This document shows, in pieces, positions 46,374 to 57,221 of a stretch of 64,000 nt of DNA. Below the pieces are notes generated by a model, which was not told the DNA's origin, did not search any database, and saw only the letters and a program-made list of their open reading frames with translations. A program made the position numbers and the translations under genes. Location of the stretch: positions 32,257 to 96,256 of the forward strand of contig WTPW01000509.1 of assembly GCA_009809945.1 (NCBI GenBank), written 5' to 3'. This stretch comes from Gigaspora margarita (Eukaryota; Glomeromycota; Glomeromycetes; Diversisporales; Gigasporaceae). Positions within the stretch are counted from its first letter, which is position 1. Each line of letters opens with the position of its first letter.

Positions 46374-46625
46374 GCTTTTTAAATATAAATATTAGTGATC
46401 TAATACAAATTTGGATATCTATTTACTCAATTTTTAGCATTTTTTATTTTTTTTTTTATAAAATTTTTATTAAGTTGATTAAATGATAATCTCTAATTAT
46501 CAAAGATAAGAACAAAAGAATTTGTTAATCATTAATGCCCTAAAACTCTAAAATTATAAAAATATAAAATTTTCAAATTTGTTTCTTTTGTTTAATTACT
46601 TAATATAATCATATTGATATTTGCA
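46374..46625. repeat. dispersed ~1-kb repeat, copy 5 (central part)
   Basis: It aligns with 19310-19530 of copy 2 (aataaatattagtgatctaa, then aaatgataatctctaattat). The 17-bp duplication is part of this copy. Confidence 0.7.
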
Positions 46626-47390
46626 TTGATTTTTTTTATTGATATTTATAAAGATATTTCTTTATTATTTATACTTAATTTTTTTTTCATTATATTCAAA
46701 TTGATTTTATAGCTTTGTATTATATACAGTATTTTCTTCTTTAATATTTATTAACTCAAAGAATGTCTTTATAACTCATAAAATTCATTAAAATAAATAT
46801 TTAAATATACAAAAAATTCTGATTTTTAGAGTAACTCAAAATTCAAGCTAATAACTTTAACAGTTAAGGTTCTTTGTATTGGCATAACTGAAGAACTGCA
46901 CATGTCTAAACAAGTTAAAAATAACTTGGGGATCAAGTTTGTCATATTAAAAATGTTATAAAATAATTTGTACTATCTATTATGCTTGAACTGGCTATTA
47001 TAGAAATATCTAAAACAAAAATAATTTTTATTTTTATTTTTTTAAAAAAAAAACAAAAAAATTGTAGTAATTATTGCATTTAATATTTAGATGAAAATAC
47101 ATTATTTTTTTTAAAAAAAAACTTTAGTAGTCCTGCTACAACTTTATTTAAATATGATCGATAGCTATTTTATATTTAGAACTCTTGTATATATTATGGC
47201 TTAACAAGTCTTTAGAATTAAAGCATAACCCAGCTGGTTGTTTTAGAAATACCTAAGTGTGACCTGCTATAGCAAAACTTGAAAATGTTCATATTTGGGT
47301 CTTTGAAAAGGGTTTGCTATCTATTAGAACTACCTTTATCTAATATTCCAAACTAAATTACAACTCTAATAATTATTCCAATATTAGTTT
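46626..47390. other. AT-rich region without a supported gene
   Basis: Two poly(A/T) runs (47035-47060, 47105-47125) and no ORF of note. Confidence 0.45.
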
Positions 47391-47921
47391 CTTTTTTTTT
47401 ACTTTCTTTGGCTCTAGATTTGAAAGTTTGTTTTTCTTTTCTATTTATTCTTTCTTCTTTTGTAAAGCTCATCACTTGCTTTTTATTTCTTTTTTTTTTC
47501 TTTTTTCTCTTTTGGCTTTTGCAGATATTTTGTTACTTTTTCACTTTGCTATCTTCTTGCATCTTTTCTTCCAAACTTTCCTTTAAAAGACAAGAGCCAT
47601 CTGTTAAGAAACTCCAAGGCAAGTCCAGCTACTTTTCTTTACAAATGCCTTCTTCTTCTAATTCTATTAGTATTGCCTCTACAATATTACCTTTTGTTAA
47701 ATCAATGCATCATACTTTATACTCTAACTCTGTTATATTGCTTCTAATGCCATGACTAAAACTTTTTCTTTAATCTCTATACAAAATTTTGGTATATCTT
47801 TTCTATTATTTCTTTTTCTTCTTCTTGCTATACATATTTGTTCTAAAAGTAATTGGCAAGCTATTCAAAGTCTCCTTTTTTCTTGTACTTGAAACAAATT
47901 ACTAAATAGTAGAGATTTGGT

Positions 47922-48218
47922 AGGACCCTGAACATCTAGTACAGTGATTATATATTACACATTTTAGCAGAAACTAAAAAGCAAAAAAACTGTTTTTGGA
48001 AATTTCATTGGTATCAAGTAGTCCAATTTGAATAGACATCTTTTTAAAATGAAGATCTTAGTAAGGCGCATCTAACAAAAAAATGTTCATTCAATTCTGA
48101 TCACTGGATCAAAAGTTATTTAAACAAAAGTAGTTTTGTTATTTTTAGCAAATTAGATCAAAATTGGCAAAACCCAGTTATGACCTATATGAAAGATATT
48201 TGGGGTCCTGACTTGGTT
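47922..48218. mobile_element. inverted-repeat MITE carrying an element-A-like module
   Basis: The ends aggaccctgaacatct and agatatttggggtcct are inverted. Inside, read on the minus strand (48120-48010), aataacttttgatccagtga and gttagatgcgcctta resemble the module of palindromic elements A and C. There is only one module, so it may represent the single-arm form. Confidence 0.45.
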
Positions 48219-50991
48219 AGTGAAGTTTTTTTTTAACTGAAGTTGGTAGCAGCCTATTTATATATTTAATTCTAAAACTTCATATACTATTTTCAAATAG
48301 GCTGCTTTCCTGCTTTTTCTAATACTTCTTTATTAGCTTCCAAAAGATTCACTAATTAGTGAGCTCTAGTTTTCTTCTATGTACTTCATCTTCACTGTTC
48401 TGGTTAAAAACCTAGTTAGCATTATATATTACTAAAAGAAGCTTCTTTGTAAATACTCTAGATAGTCTTTCTATTTTTAGGTTATTTCACTTTGGTCTAC
48501 AAAAAAAGTTTTTGTTGCTAGCTTTGATACTTTTACTAAAGTTCTGGTTTTTCCATCTGTTTTTGCCTTTTTATCTGCCTCTTTATTTCTATTATTTCTG
48601 TATGAGCTTTAACTTTAGATCTAATTCTTTTTCCAGTAATGCTTCTTTTATAGTACATACAATTGAACTATTATTCTTCTTAATTCAATCTTTAGTTCTT
48701 TTTGACCCTGCTATTCCATTTCAAGTTGCTATTGCACTTGCACTATTATATTAATAATTACTTTACTTCTTGGAAAGACATTAGAATAGCTTCTAGTATT
48801 ACTATAAGTTCAGGTTGTGTAGATAAAATTTAATTTTCTATTCTACCACTTGTATTTTTCATAGTTCTTTTACAACCCTTTTCATTCTATCTACTTGAAT
48901 AACTCTATATCCTAATACCTACTTCTTTTTTACTATTCTACAAGGACTATCCATATAAAATTAAATATTTCTATTTTACCAATTTTCTGATAATGTCTAT
49001 GAATTTCTTCTTTTGTTTTCTTATTTGTAATAACTCTATCAATAAATATAAAATTCCAGTCTTTTAATGTTATTTCACTTTTGGCACTTTCTTGATTTAA
49101 TTTTTTTAACTACAACAGAGTAATATTTATTCTAGTTCCTTCTGCTCTGAAGTGCCTAGGGTCTATTTCTAGCTGGTAAGTACTTTTATTGTACTTCATC
49201 CAGCTAGATATATCTTTAAGTTTCTTTTTTTCTGTTCTTTTTTCTTTTCTCCTAGCAAATTTTAGTTTTCTTTTATATACTGAAAGCTTCAAATTTAGCA
49301 TGCTTTTTATTTTCTCTTTTAATGCATTCAAGAACACATTTCTTTTTATGTTGTCTTTGAAGTATACCTATTCTTTTTTATTTTGTTTGTAAAATATTTC
49401 TTTTAGCTTTATTATAAGTTCTAACTAATTTGAAGTGTTCTTTTTGTACTTAATTTTAAGTTCTCTTGTACTAAAATTTTCAAGAACTGCCTTTTATGCT
49501 ACTTGGAACCAAGATGCTTTTCTTGTAACTATTTTATTTTTGAGCTTTTTAACTTGCTACCAAGTTAAAAACCTTTCATCTATTATGTTTACTAGCTAAT
49601 ATAGATATTATATTTCTAGCTTTTTTGAACTTTCTAGACTTTTACTTAGCTTTTTATATTGTAATAGCATGCTAATTCTTAGGCTTTCTTTAGGGCATTC
49701 TTTATTTTCCAGTTCTCTAATTATGTTCTGAGTATACCTGAAACCTCAAAGATTTTGTGAGTTTTAGAACTTTAGCATTAAGATTTTGTACAAAATTATT
49801 TTAAAGTTCTTTTTTTCTAATCGCCAAATTGGCTCTGGGTTATACAAAGTTAGTTTTATTAGTTGAGATACCTAAATCTCTGTATTATTTATTTTTATTA
49901 CCCATTCAGCTAAAATCTGCTTTACATATCTAGTTTAATTCCAATTATACCCATATATATAACTATATTGTTTGCTACTATAGAAACTATTCCAGCTTTA
50001 TATAATTTAATTATTGGTTGATGCAGCTTTTCACAGATGCTTCTACTTAACAAACTAGTTGCAGCTTTTTATTCTAAAAAAAAAGACCTTTATTATTAAG
50101 GTATTTAATATGACCTATTGTGACTATCTTGTATTTTACTAATTAGTAAAATACTGATATCTTGTTTTTTAAGTTTTTCTTTACAGAAATAGTATTGTTT
50201 TTGTACTAATATTCAAACCCAAAAAAGTGTATTGCTTTCTCTCTCATTTGATTTAACTATTGCCTCTTTCTCTTCTAATTTTATTGACCAATTTTTAGCT
50301 TTAACCTTTGAGTTTAGAGTTATTAGCTCTGATTTTTTTGGATTGTCCTCTATATTATTAATTTGTAGAACTCTTTTGCTATATTTACTATCTCCTATAA
50401 GTTTTCCTGAGAGTCTGCTATAAAGTTGGAATATCTGCATATGCCAAGCATCCTATTTACAATTTCTCTTTTCTCTTTCTGCTACTATCTACTCCTATTA
50501 GCCAATCTAGCTTCATTTTGTAACTTTTTAATAACTGTATTTTGCAGAGTATTGGATCATATATTATATACTATATTAAGATAAAGTTGTTTTTCTCTTG
50601 GTCAATTCTATCTTCTCTAATTATACTATTAGTAAGTACTTACTTTGTTATTTTATTGATTTCTCGCTTTTTATAAATTTTAACAATAAATTCTATTAGA
50701 TGCTCTGGGACTCTAATTCTTATTAAAGTGTATATTTTTTATTAATAATAAATCAAAAGCTTTCTTGATATCTTGTAATAGAATTTATATTTCTTTCTTT
50801 TCTCCTTAGCATCTAGTAAAAAATTACTTAGTATATATACTAGGGGCTTGTCCTTTCACTTGAGAGCCCTGCAAAGTTATATCCTCTTAGTATATAGTAG
50901 TTTACTAATACTTAACTTAGGTGCTTTTGTATAATCCTTACTACTGATTACAGTATGTTTCTAGTAGTATTATTGGTCTTGTACTTGCAAG

Positions 50992-51151
50992 CAGTGTTAT
51001 AAATTCAAAAAATTTTATTGGTACAAATGAAAAAAAATTATGTGCCAAAAAAATTTTATATGTGCATTATATATATGGAGAGCTTCGATATATATGCAAA
51101 TTTAAATCTATATGTGCTGCACCTACTGTGTTAATCCAATTTATATCACTG
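50992..51151. mobile_element. 160-bp hAT MITE
   Basis: It starts cagtgttataaattca and ends aatttatatcactg. The flanks cttgcaag and cttgaaag (50984-50991, 51152-51159) match at 7 of 8 bases. It is inserted in the decayed LINE. Confidence 0.75.
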
Positions 51152-51955
51152 CTTGAAAGCATATAGTTTTAATTTGTCATTTTTGAAATCAGAAAATTTG
51201 TTCTATCTTTCATCTTCTTGGCATTATATTGCTTCTAATTATCTTATTGATTAACTTCAAAAATTTCTTTGTTGCTAAAGTCCTACTTTCTATATTATAA
51301 TATAGCTAATACTCTATACTCCCAGGGCTGTTTCTGTTTTGCTAGGAGTTAAGTATTTGAAGAGGTGGTAGTAATAAAAAATTATGTTTTTTTTAGAAAT
51401 TTGTTATAGTATAATTTCTTGATAGAGTAGAAGAATTGGTATTTGAAGAATTAAAAAGTTTTTCTATAGAGTTGCTTATTATATACTTAGCTTTTACAGT
51501 TGTACAAAAAACTAAAGTTTGTTCTTTTTGTTGAGTCTGATCATCATTAATTAGTTCTTCTATATTATAATTTTATTAATAAAATTATACAAATTTCTAT
51601 TATTCTCTAAATTTTACTAATTGATTCCAACTTATTGCTCTATGTAAAATTGTTTCGTATCAAAAAATACACATTTCAGTATATTTTATTTTTCTTAAAG
51701 TTTAAGACAAAGATGCTTAATTTTGAATTTTTGTAAAATTTTTTAAAAATTAAGTATCTTTTTTTCAAATTTTAAGAAGTAAATAAAATATATGATTAAT
51801 ATATTTTTTGGTGCTAAACAAGTTTACTTAATGCAATAAATTATAATCAATTAGTAAAATTTTAAGTAAAATAATATTTTTTAATAATTTTATTAATAAA
51901 ATTATACAAAATGCTATATTAAGAATACTATAAACCAGCACTTTTTTTATATATA

Positions 51956-52183
51956 TTGTCGTAACTAATGCTGAAAATGGCTGATGCTAAAATTTTGGTT
52001 GCGATTTGAAAATATATGCTCTGTTAAAATTTATATATACTCTTTAATAATCAATTCTAACCTTAAACCCTAACCCAACTCTAAAAAAAAAACTGACAAA
52101 ATTACTCCAAAAAATTGTTAAAAAATTTGTATCAAAATAGGTTGAAATTTCAGCATCAGCTGTTTTCAGCATCAGCTACAACC
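51956..52183. mobile_element. 228-bp MITE with gctgatgctgaaa arms
   Basis: Arms of ~48 bases pair (taactaatgctgaaaatggc against the inverted right end). Within each arm the gctgatgctgaaa motif occurs twice. TA flanks both ends (51954-51955, 52184-52185). Confidence 0.78.
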
Positions 52184-52213
52184 TATATTTTACAAAGAAA
52201 ATAACTAATTGTA

Positions 52214-52513
52214 CACGGGGTATTTGAACACGGGTATAATAATTTTTATAAATTAAAAGATTTTTTATTAAAATAAAAAATAATTTAATGAATTTTAGGG
52301 TTAGGGTAAGAACTGGGATGGGGCAGGGGGCATAGTTTATACCCAAATTTTACAAGAAATTTTTTTTTCTTAGAGCCCATAGATTGTTTCTTAAGCAAAA
52401 TTTTAAGATACAATCAATCTTTGTTTTTTTCTTTATATTTGTTGTACAAAAAATAATCTGCATACACCATTTTTCTATATGGTTTGTGTAGTACAGTATT
52501 CAAACACCCCGTG
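52214..52513. mobile_element. 300-bp mariner-like MITE
   Basis: The ends cacggggtatttgaacac and its inverse are flanked by TA (52212-52213, 52514-52515). The interior has a gggttagggtaag phrase. It starts 31 bases after the preceding MITE. Confidence 0.82.
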
Positions 52514-52585
52514 TACAAATAGAAATGCTCTTTTACAAAAATTAATGCAATTTAAAAATAAAAAATTTTTTTAAAAAATTTTTTA

Positions 52586-52763
52586 GCCAATTTGTAACTT
52601 TAAAAGTAGGTATTTTGTTGGTTTGTATAATATATAATTTTGCAGATCACTGCTTCTGGTTGGCCAAACTACCAGTTTAACAATCAGGTGCTAGGATCTG
52701 CAAAATTCTATATTATACAAGCCAACAAAATACTCTATTCTTAAGTCTAAGCTACAATTTGGC
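52586..52763. mobile_element. 178-bp palindromic MITE
   Basis: Arms of ~75 bases (gccaatttgtaac.., tattttgttgg, tgtataatata, attttgcagatc) fold on a short loop. TA flanks both ends (52584-52585, 52764-52765). Confidence 0.82.
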
Positions 52764-52789
52764 TAGAAAAGCTTTTTATTTTATTTAAT

Positions 52790-53940
52790 TTTAAGAAGTT
52801 ATATTAATTTAAACTTTACTAAACAATTGAAATTTGGTATTTAATATATAAAAAAAGAAACATATATGTTATTTTTGATCAATTACAATTAGTTATATTA
52901 TATTAGCCAATCAAACTTGAGTACTTATTCTAAAATTTTGTACAAAGAGATGTTAATTTATATTGTTCTATACTATATAATTCTCTAAATTTTACTAATT
53001 GATTCTAATTTTGTACTTTAGGTAAATATGTACATATATTATGAATCTTGAACATGTTTATAAACTTTGAACTGAACCAGAAATGAACTTTTTAGTTCAG
53101 GTTCAGTTTATGTTTATAAATTTTTAGTTCAGATTCAGGTTCAGGTTCAAAATTTTTTTTAAGTTTAGGTTCAGATTCATTAATAAACTTTTATTGAACT
53201 AAACTAAACCTCAAAACTCTACTTACAGGAACCAAAGTGTTTAGGTTCCAAGAAAAGTATAGTTGCAAGACTAAAACTTTAAAAAATTAACTAAAAAGCA
53301 CTATAGAAGTTTTTATTTGTTTTAGTTTAGTATAGATTTTGCTTTAATTAGTTTGATTCTATCATTATATTTTATTATGACTTTGCATGTACTATTTTTT
53401 GTTGTTAATTAATAATTTCAAATATACTAGCTATAAACCCATACAATAATACACAGGAACAAACTTATAAAATTTTTAAAAATAAAATAAATATATAGTA
53501 AAACTTTTTATAATTAGTATATAAGTATTAGATTAATAATATGCTTTTTTAATTTTTGTTTTCTGAATATATTAAATAAACCTGTGATTGGTTTAAATAA
53601 ACCTAGGCTTGGTTCAAGTAAGCCTGCTTGGTTCAAATAAACTCTCTCTCTTGGTTTAAATAAACTCATTTTTGGGTTAAATAAACCCATTTTTGGTTCA
53701 AATAAAGGTTTGGATTAAAAAACCAAATTTTGGTTCAAATAAATCTAACTTCATCAGGAATTAAATTAATTACTATCTTATATAAATTAAATGGTATTAT
53801 TAAATAAATACTTGCTAATATTATTTTTTAAATACTTAGTATTCTATAAGCATTTATATATATTTGTAACAAGTATTTTTTTACTATTATTATTTAATAC
53901 AAGATAAATATTAGTTTTAAGTATTTTATAGATACTTATA
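52790..53940. repeat. AT-rich region with ggttcag and ggttcaaataaac satellite blocks
   Basis: 53045-53250 is an array of gttcaggttcag and its complement (gaactgaacc). 53575-53745 repeats ttggttcaaataaacc every ~18-25 bases. Both look like satellite bodies of hAT MITEs with unclear ends. No gene. Confidence 0.55.
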
Positions 53941-54325
53941 ATTATTAGTATTAAGTAAGTAATTAATTATAATACAAATTAAATACTTTAAAAATAAGTA
54001 TTAAATAAGTAATTAATTTTAATACTTATTATATACTATAATAATAAGTAATAAATAAATAATTAATTTTAATACTTTATTGTATACTAAAATAATAAGT
54101 ATTAAATAAGTAATTAATTCTTAAATACTTATTATATACTCTAAAATAAGTATTAAATAAGTAATTATTTTTAATATTTATTATATACTAAAATAATTAA
54201 TATTAAATAAGTAATTAATTTTAATACTTATTATATACTAAATAATTATATTAAATAAATAACTAATTTTAATACTTATTTTATATACTATAATTATTTA
54301 ATATTAAATAAGTAATTGATTTTTA
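53940..54325. repeat. ~55-60-bp tandem array of taagtaattaattttaatac
   Basis: Seven to eight units of aagtattaaataagtaatta followed by attttaatacttattatata. Looser variants continue to 54720 (gtacttgacaagtacttcac). Two single N at 54499 and 54624. No ORF. Confidence 0.75.
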
Positions 54326-54899
54326 TATTTATTAATTACTATTATAACTTTATTTTTTTATTTAAAAATTTTTTACTCATTTTTGTTATAGCTCAAAATT
54401 TTACAAATAAACTTATGTTCAGGTACTAATGAAAAATGATTTTTACACAATTTTGATCCTAATAACAATTTTAATTTTAACTTTGTTTATATATATATNA
54501 TTATAATTTATAAATAATAACTTTATATTAATATTAATAAATGTAAACAATTTATTAAATATAACTAAGTACTTATTAAAACTATTTATTAAATACTTAA
54601 TATAATTAATTATTAAGTACTTGNTATAATTACTTACTAAATACTTAATTCAATTGTTTATTAAACTAATTTCAACATACCTTATATCAAGTAAATACTT
54701 AAACCAAGTATTTAGCGAGTACTTGACAAGTACTTCACAAGTACTTGGTTATACTTTGTGATGTTGAGTTCAAAAATAATAAGATATCAAAATAGTATTT
54801 GTGTAATATTATACAATATTAACAGTGTTTAACCAAAAATATTTTTGTGAAAACAGTACAATAAACTTCTGCATAACCTATATGCATATTTGCATTATA

Positions 54900-55073
54900 C
54901 AGTACAACCTGCAATAGTCATATGCCAAAATCAAACATTCTATGTGCCTATTGTGAGATTGTAACTAAAGCGAGTGAGAACTTATATACAGTATATATAG
55001 TTAAATAGAAGAACTGAGGTGACTATAGCGAGATTGTGACTAATGCAAATGTGACTATTGCAGAGTTACACTG
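54900..55073. mobile_element. 174-bp pogo-like MITE
   Basis: The left cagtacaacctgcaatagtc and the inverse of the right end (cagtgtaactctgcaatagt) pair over ~24 bases. Left flank TA (54898-54899); right flank TG, so the duplication is decayed. gcgagattgtgactaa recurs inside. Confidence 0.7.
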
Positions 55074-55338
55074 TGCAAATTATATCACCCAATCATATTG
55101 CAAAATAAAATAGATAATACAATGTTTTTTTTTAAGCGACCTTATCTTTATTTATTATAAACTAAATACATATGACTACAAGAATTTGCCTATCTATGTA
55201 AAAAAGTTCTATTTAATAAAGATTCACCAAGCAAATGCTCAATGCGATCTGCCAAAATGATTTTTTGTCTAGCTTAGGTCTCTTATATATCTAAGAGTTA
55301 TATTCCCAAACATCACAGACAGGCTATCATATGCCTTA

Positions 55339-56361
55339 TCAAGGTTGCTTGTTTTTAAATTTTTGTTTATTTATAGAGAGCCAACCTGGTTCTGGGCTCC
55401 CTTTTATACGGCTTTTTAAGATCTTTGCATGTATTTTCACTACTTCTGCTTTTGTTTCTTCCTTCTTGTCCTTCTTTCTTTTTCCAGTTTCGCTACCTTC
55501 CCTTAGGGGGTCTTGGTTTTCTTTATTTAATCTCCTTTTCACCTTACATGTTCGCTGCTCCGGTTGTGAATCTACGCTATTCGTTTCTAGTCGTGTGATC
55601 TGCTTTTCTTTACCTTTTAGCTTTTTGGATGACTTCGAACCCGATATCTCTTCATCTAATTGGGGTTTTCGTTTGTTGTCCTTCGCAATGCCTTCTTTTA
55701 CTTCCCACTTGGCCGTTAGTTCACATCTAAACTTCCATATATGCTCTATAAATCTGCTTTGTGCCAGATTAACTAGGTCTTGTGTTATGGTTTTGGCTCC
55801 TTTTCCTTTTGTGGTCAGGTCCGTGACTTTTCGTACTCTCTCAACTGAAATTACACCTCTTATCATTTCCAATCTGGCCTGGATTTTTTCTTGTCTCATT
55901 ATGCCAAAGATGCTCTCCTGTATTTTTTTGTCATACTTCTTTCCATTTGCACCTTTTTTGATAACTAGTTCTGTACATTCTTTTTCAATTACAGACCATA
56001 CCAAATCCAGTAATGAGCATTCTGCGAGATGGTCTTGTGTTTCTCTTTCTCTCAGGCATACTCTGCATGTGTCCTCCTTATATATGTTGTTCTTTCTTTG
56101 CTTTTGCATACTTAGTGTCAGTAGTAGACTGTTTAAACATTTTATCCTGAATATCCAATCTTTGTTGTCTTTTGCACTTCGACAATTTTTACCTTTGACC
56201 TTATCTATATTTTTCCACATGACCCTCCAATCCAACTGACTTTCTTCCTCTTCTCTATCTATTGTCCAATGCCTCATATTCTCTGTGGCGGCCCATTCGG
56301 TTTCAAGGCTATTAGCAATCAGTTGTGTTATGAAAGTTCTTGAAGGGTTATCTATTCTCAA
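55339..56361 (-). pseudogene. LINE ORF2: C-terminal zinc-finger region
   Basis: The frame is open for 340 codons. It has a C-x2-C-x8-H-x3-C finger (CRVCLRERETQDHLAEC) preceded by Arg/Lys-rich helices. It then runs into a long basic, low-complexity tail (KKDKKEETKAEVV). It reads on from the RNase H after one frame break near 56370. The tail is probably nucleic-acid binding. Confidence 0.75.
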
Positions 56362-56378
56362 GTTCTTCCAACTTAAGT

Positions 56379-57221
56379 CTATTTTGTTGAGGTTTGTCCA
56401 AGGCCACTTAGGGTGACAACATTTGTTCCTATTGCGCCTTCTTTCGCTAATGCATCTGCCTTGTCATGTAATGCAATGCCACTATGGCTTTTAATTTTAC
56501 GCAATTTCAGTTTGATTTCTTTTGTCTCAATTGTTGCCCATATTTGTAGAAGTAGACTAGCATTTTTGGATTTCAGGATTTCTCTTGTTTTCCGCATGAG
56601 CCTGGCTTTATGTACGTTTTTCAAAGCTTCTTTGCTGTCAGTGTAAATGGTCACAGATGCTCTCTCTGACGCTACCATTAGGGCAGTCCAAATAGCGCCC
56701 AGTTCTGCCCTAGTGGCAGATGGCCAGTCATTTATCATACTACTGAATTCAGCAATTGTCTTTTCGTTTTCACCATAATTTGTATTCGTGACCCAACCAA
56801 GGCCCATTTTCTTTTGTTCATCCTTTCCATCTGGGTTCATTAATGACCCATCTGTATAAAAGTTTACTTCTTTATACTCTCTAATCTGCCCTGCTATTAA
56901 CTTTAGTTTCTCAGCTGCTTGCGACTCTTCTAGGTGCATATTAATCAATTCTTCTTCGCGAGTTGCAATTTTGATTATGGGCATCTGCGAGTTATCTATA
57001 TGAGATGTATCGGCTATGCTTTGTATATGATGTCTTTTTCCTGTAATACTTTCCAGAGGGACTTCTAGCCAGAATTCGTTCGCCTCCTCTGCTTTCTTTA
57101 ACCAGTTATTTTGTAGTGCGCATTTTTTACTTCTAAGTTGTTTCTGAAAAATGCAGTGCACCGCAGCTGTATCAAGATCTTCATTCAATTGGCAGCCTCC
57201 GCATTTTTTAAGTTTTATCAT
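56379..57221 (-). pseudogene. LINE ORF2: RNase H domain
   Basis: The frame is open for 280 codons. The motifs are FYTDGSLM (first Asp), SATRAELGAIWTAL (Glu), IYTDSKEALKN (second Asp) and KSHSGIALHDKADALAKEGA (His and last Asp), a complete active site. An upstream CGGCQLNEDLDTAAVHC pair-of-Cys segment is also seen. This domain removes RNA from the hybrid during retrotransposition and marks the I/Tad1 type of LINE. Confidence 0.88.

Larger units (their letters stand above)
47394..51560 (-). pseudogene. heavily decayed LINE (RT and RNase H remnants)
   Basis: Read on the minus strand, remnants appear in the same order as in the LINE at 55-63 kb. About 50790-50743 reads LQDIKKAFD (RT block A). 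About 50455-50425 reads LAYADIPTL (former YADD box). 50400-50300 reads NPKKSELITLNSK. 49337-49110 is a Lys-rich linker. 48615-48540 reads NKEADKKAKTDGKT (end of RNase H). A plus-strand poly(T) at 47394-47403 may mark the 3' end. No frame longer than ~115 codons remains. It is interrupted by MITEs at about 47920-48220 and 50992-51151. It has drifted to a much higher AT content than the other LINE, consistent with long decay. Confidence 0.7.

Noticed and set aside
55331..56239. 302-codon plus-strand frame
   Set aside because: It is antisense to the LINE C-terminal region, which has the zinc-finger motif.
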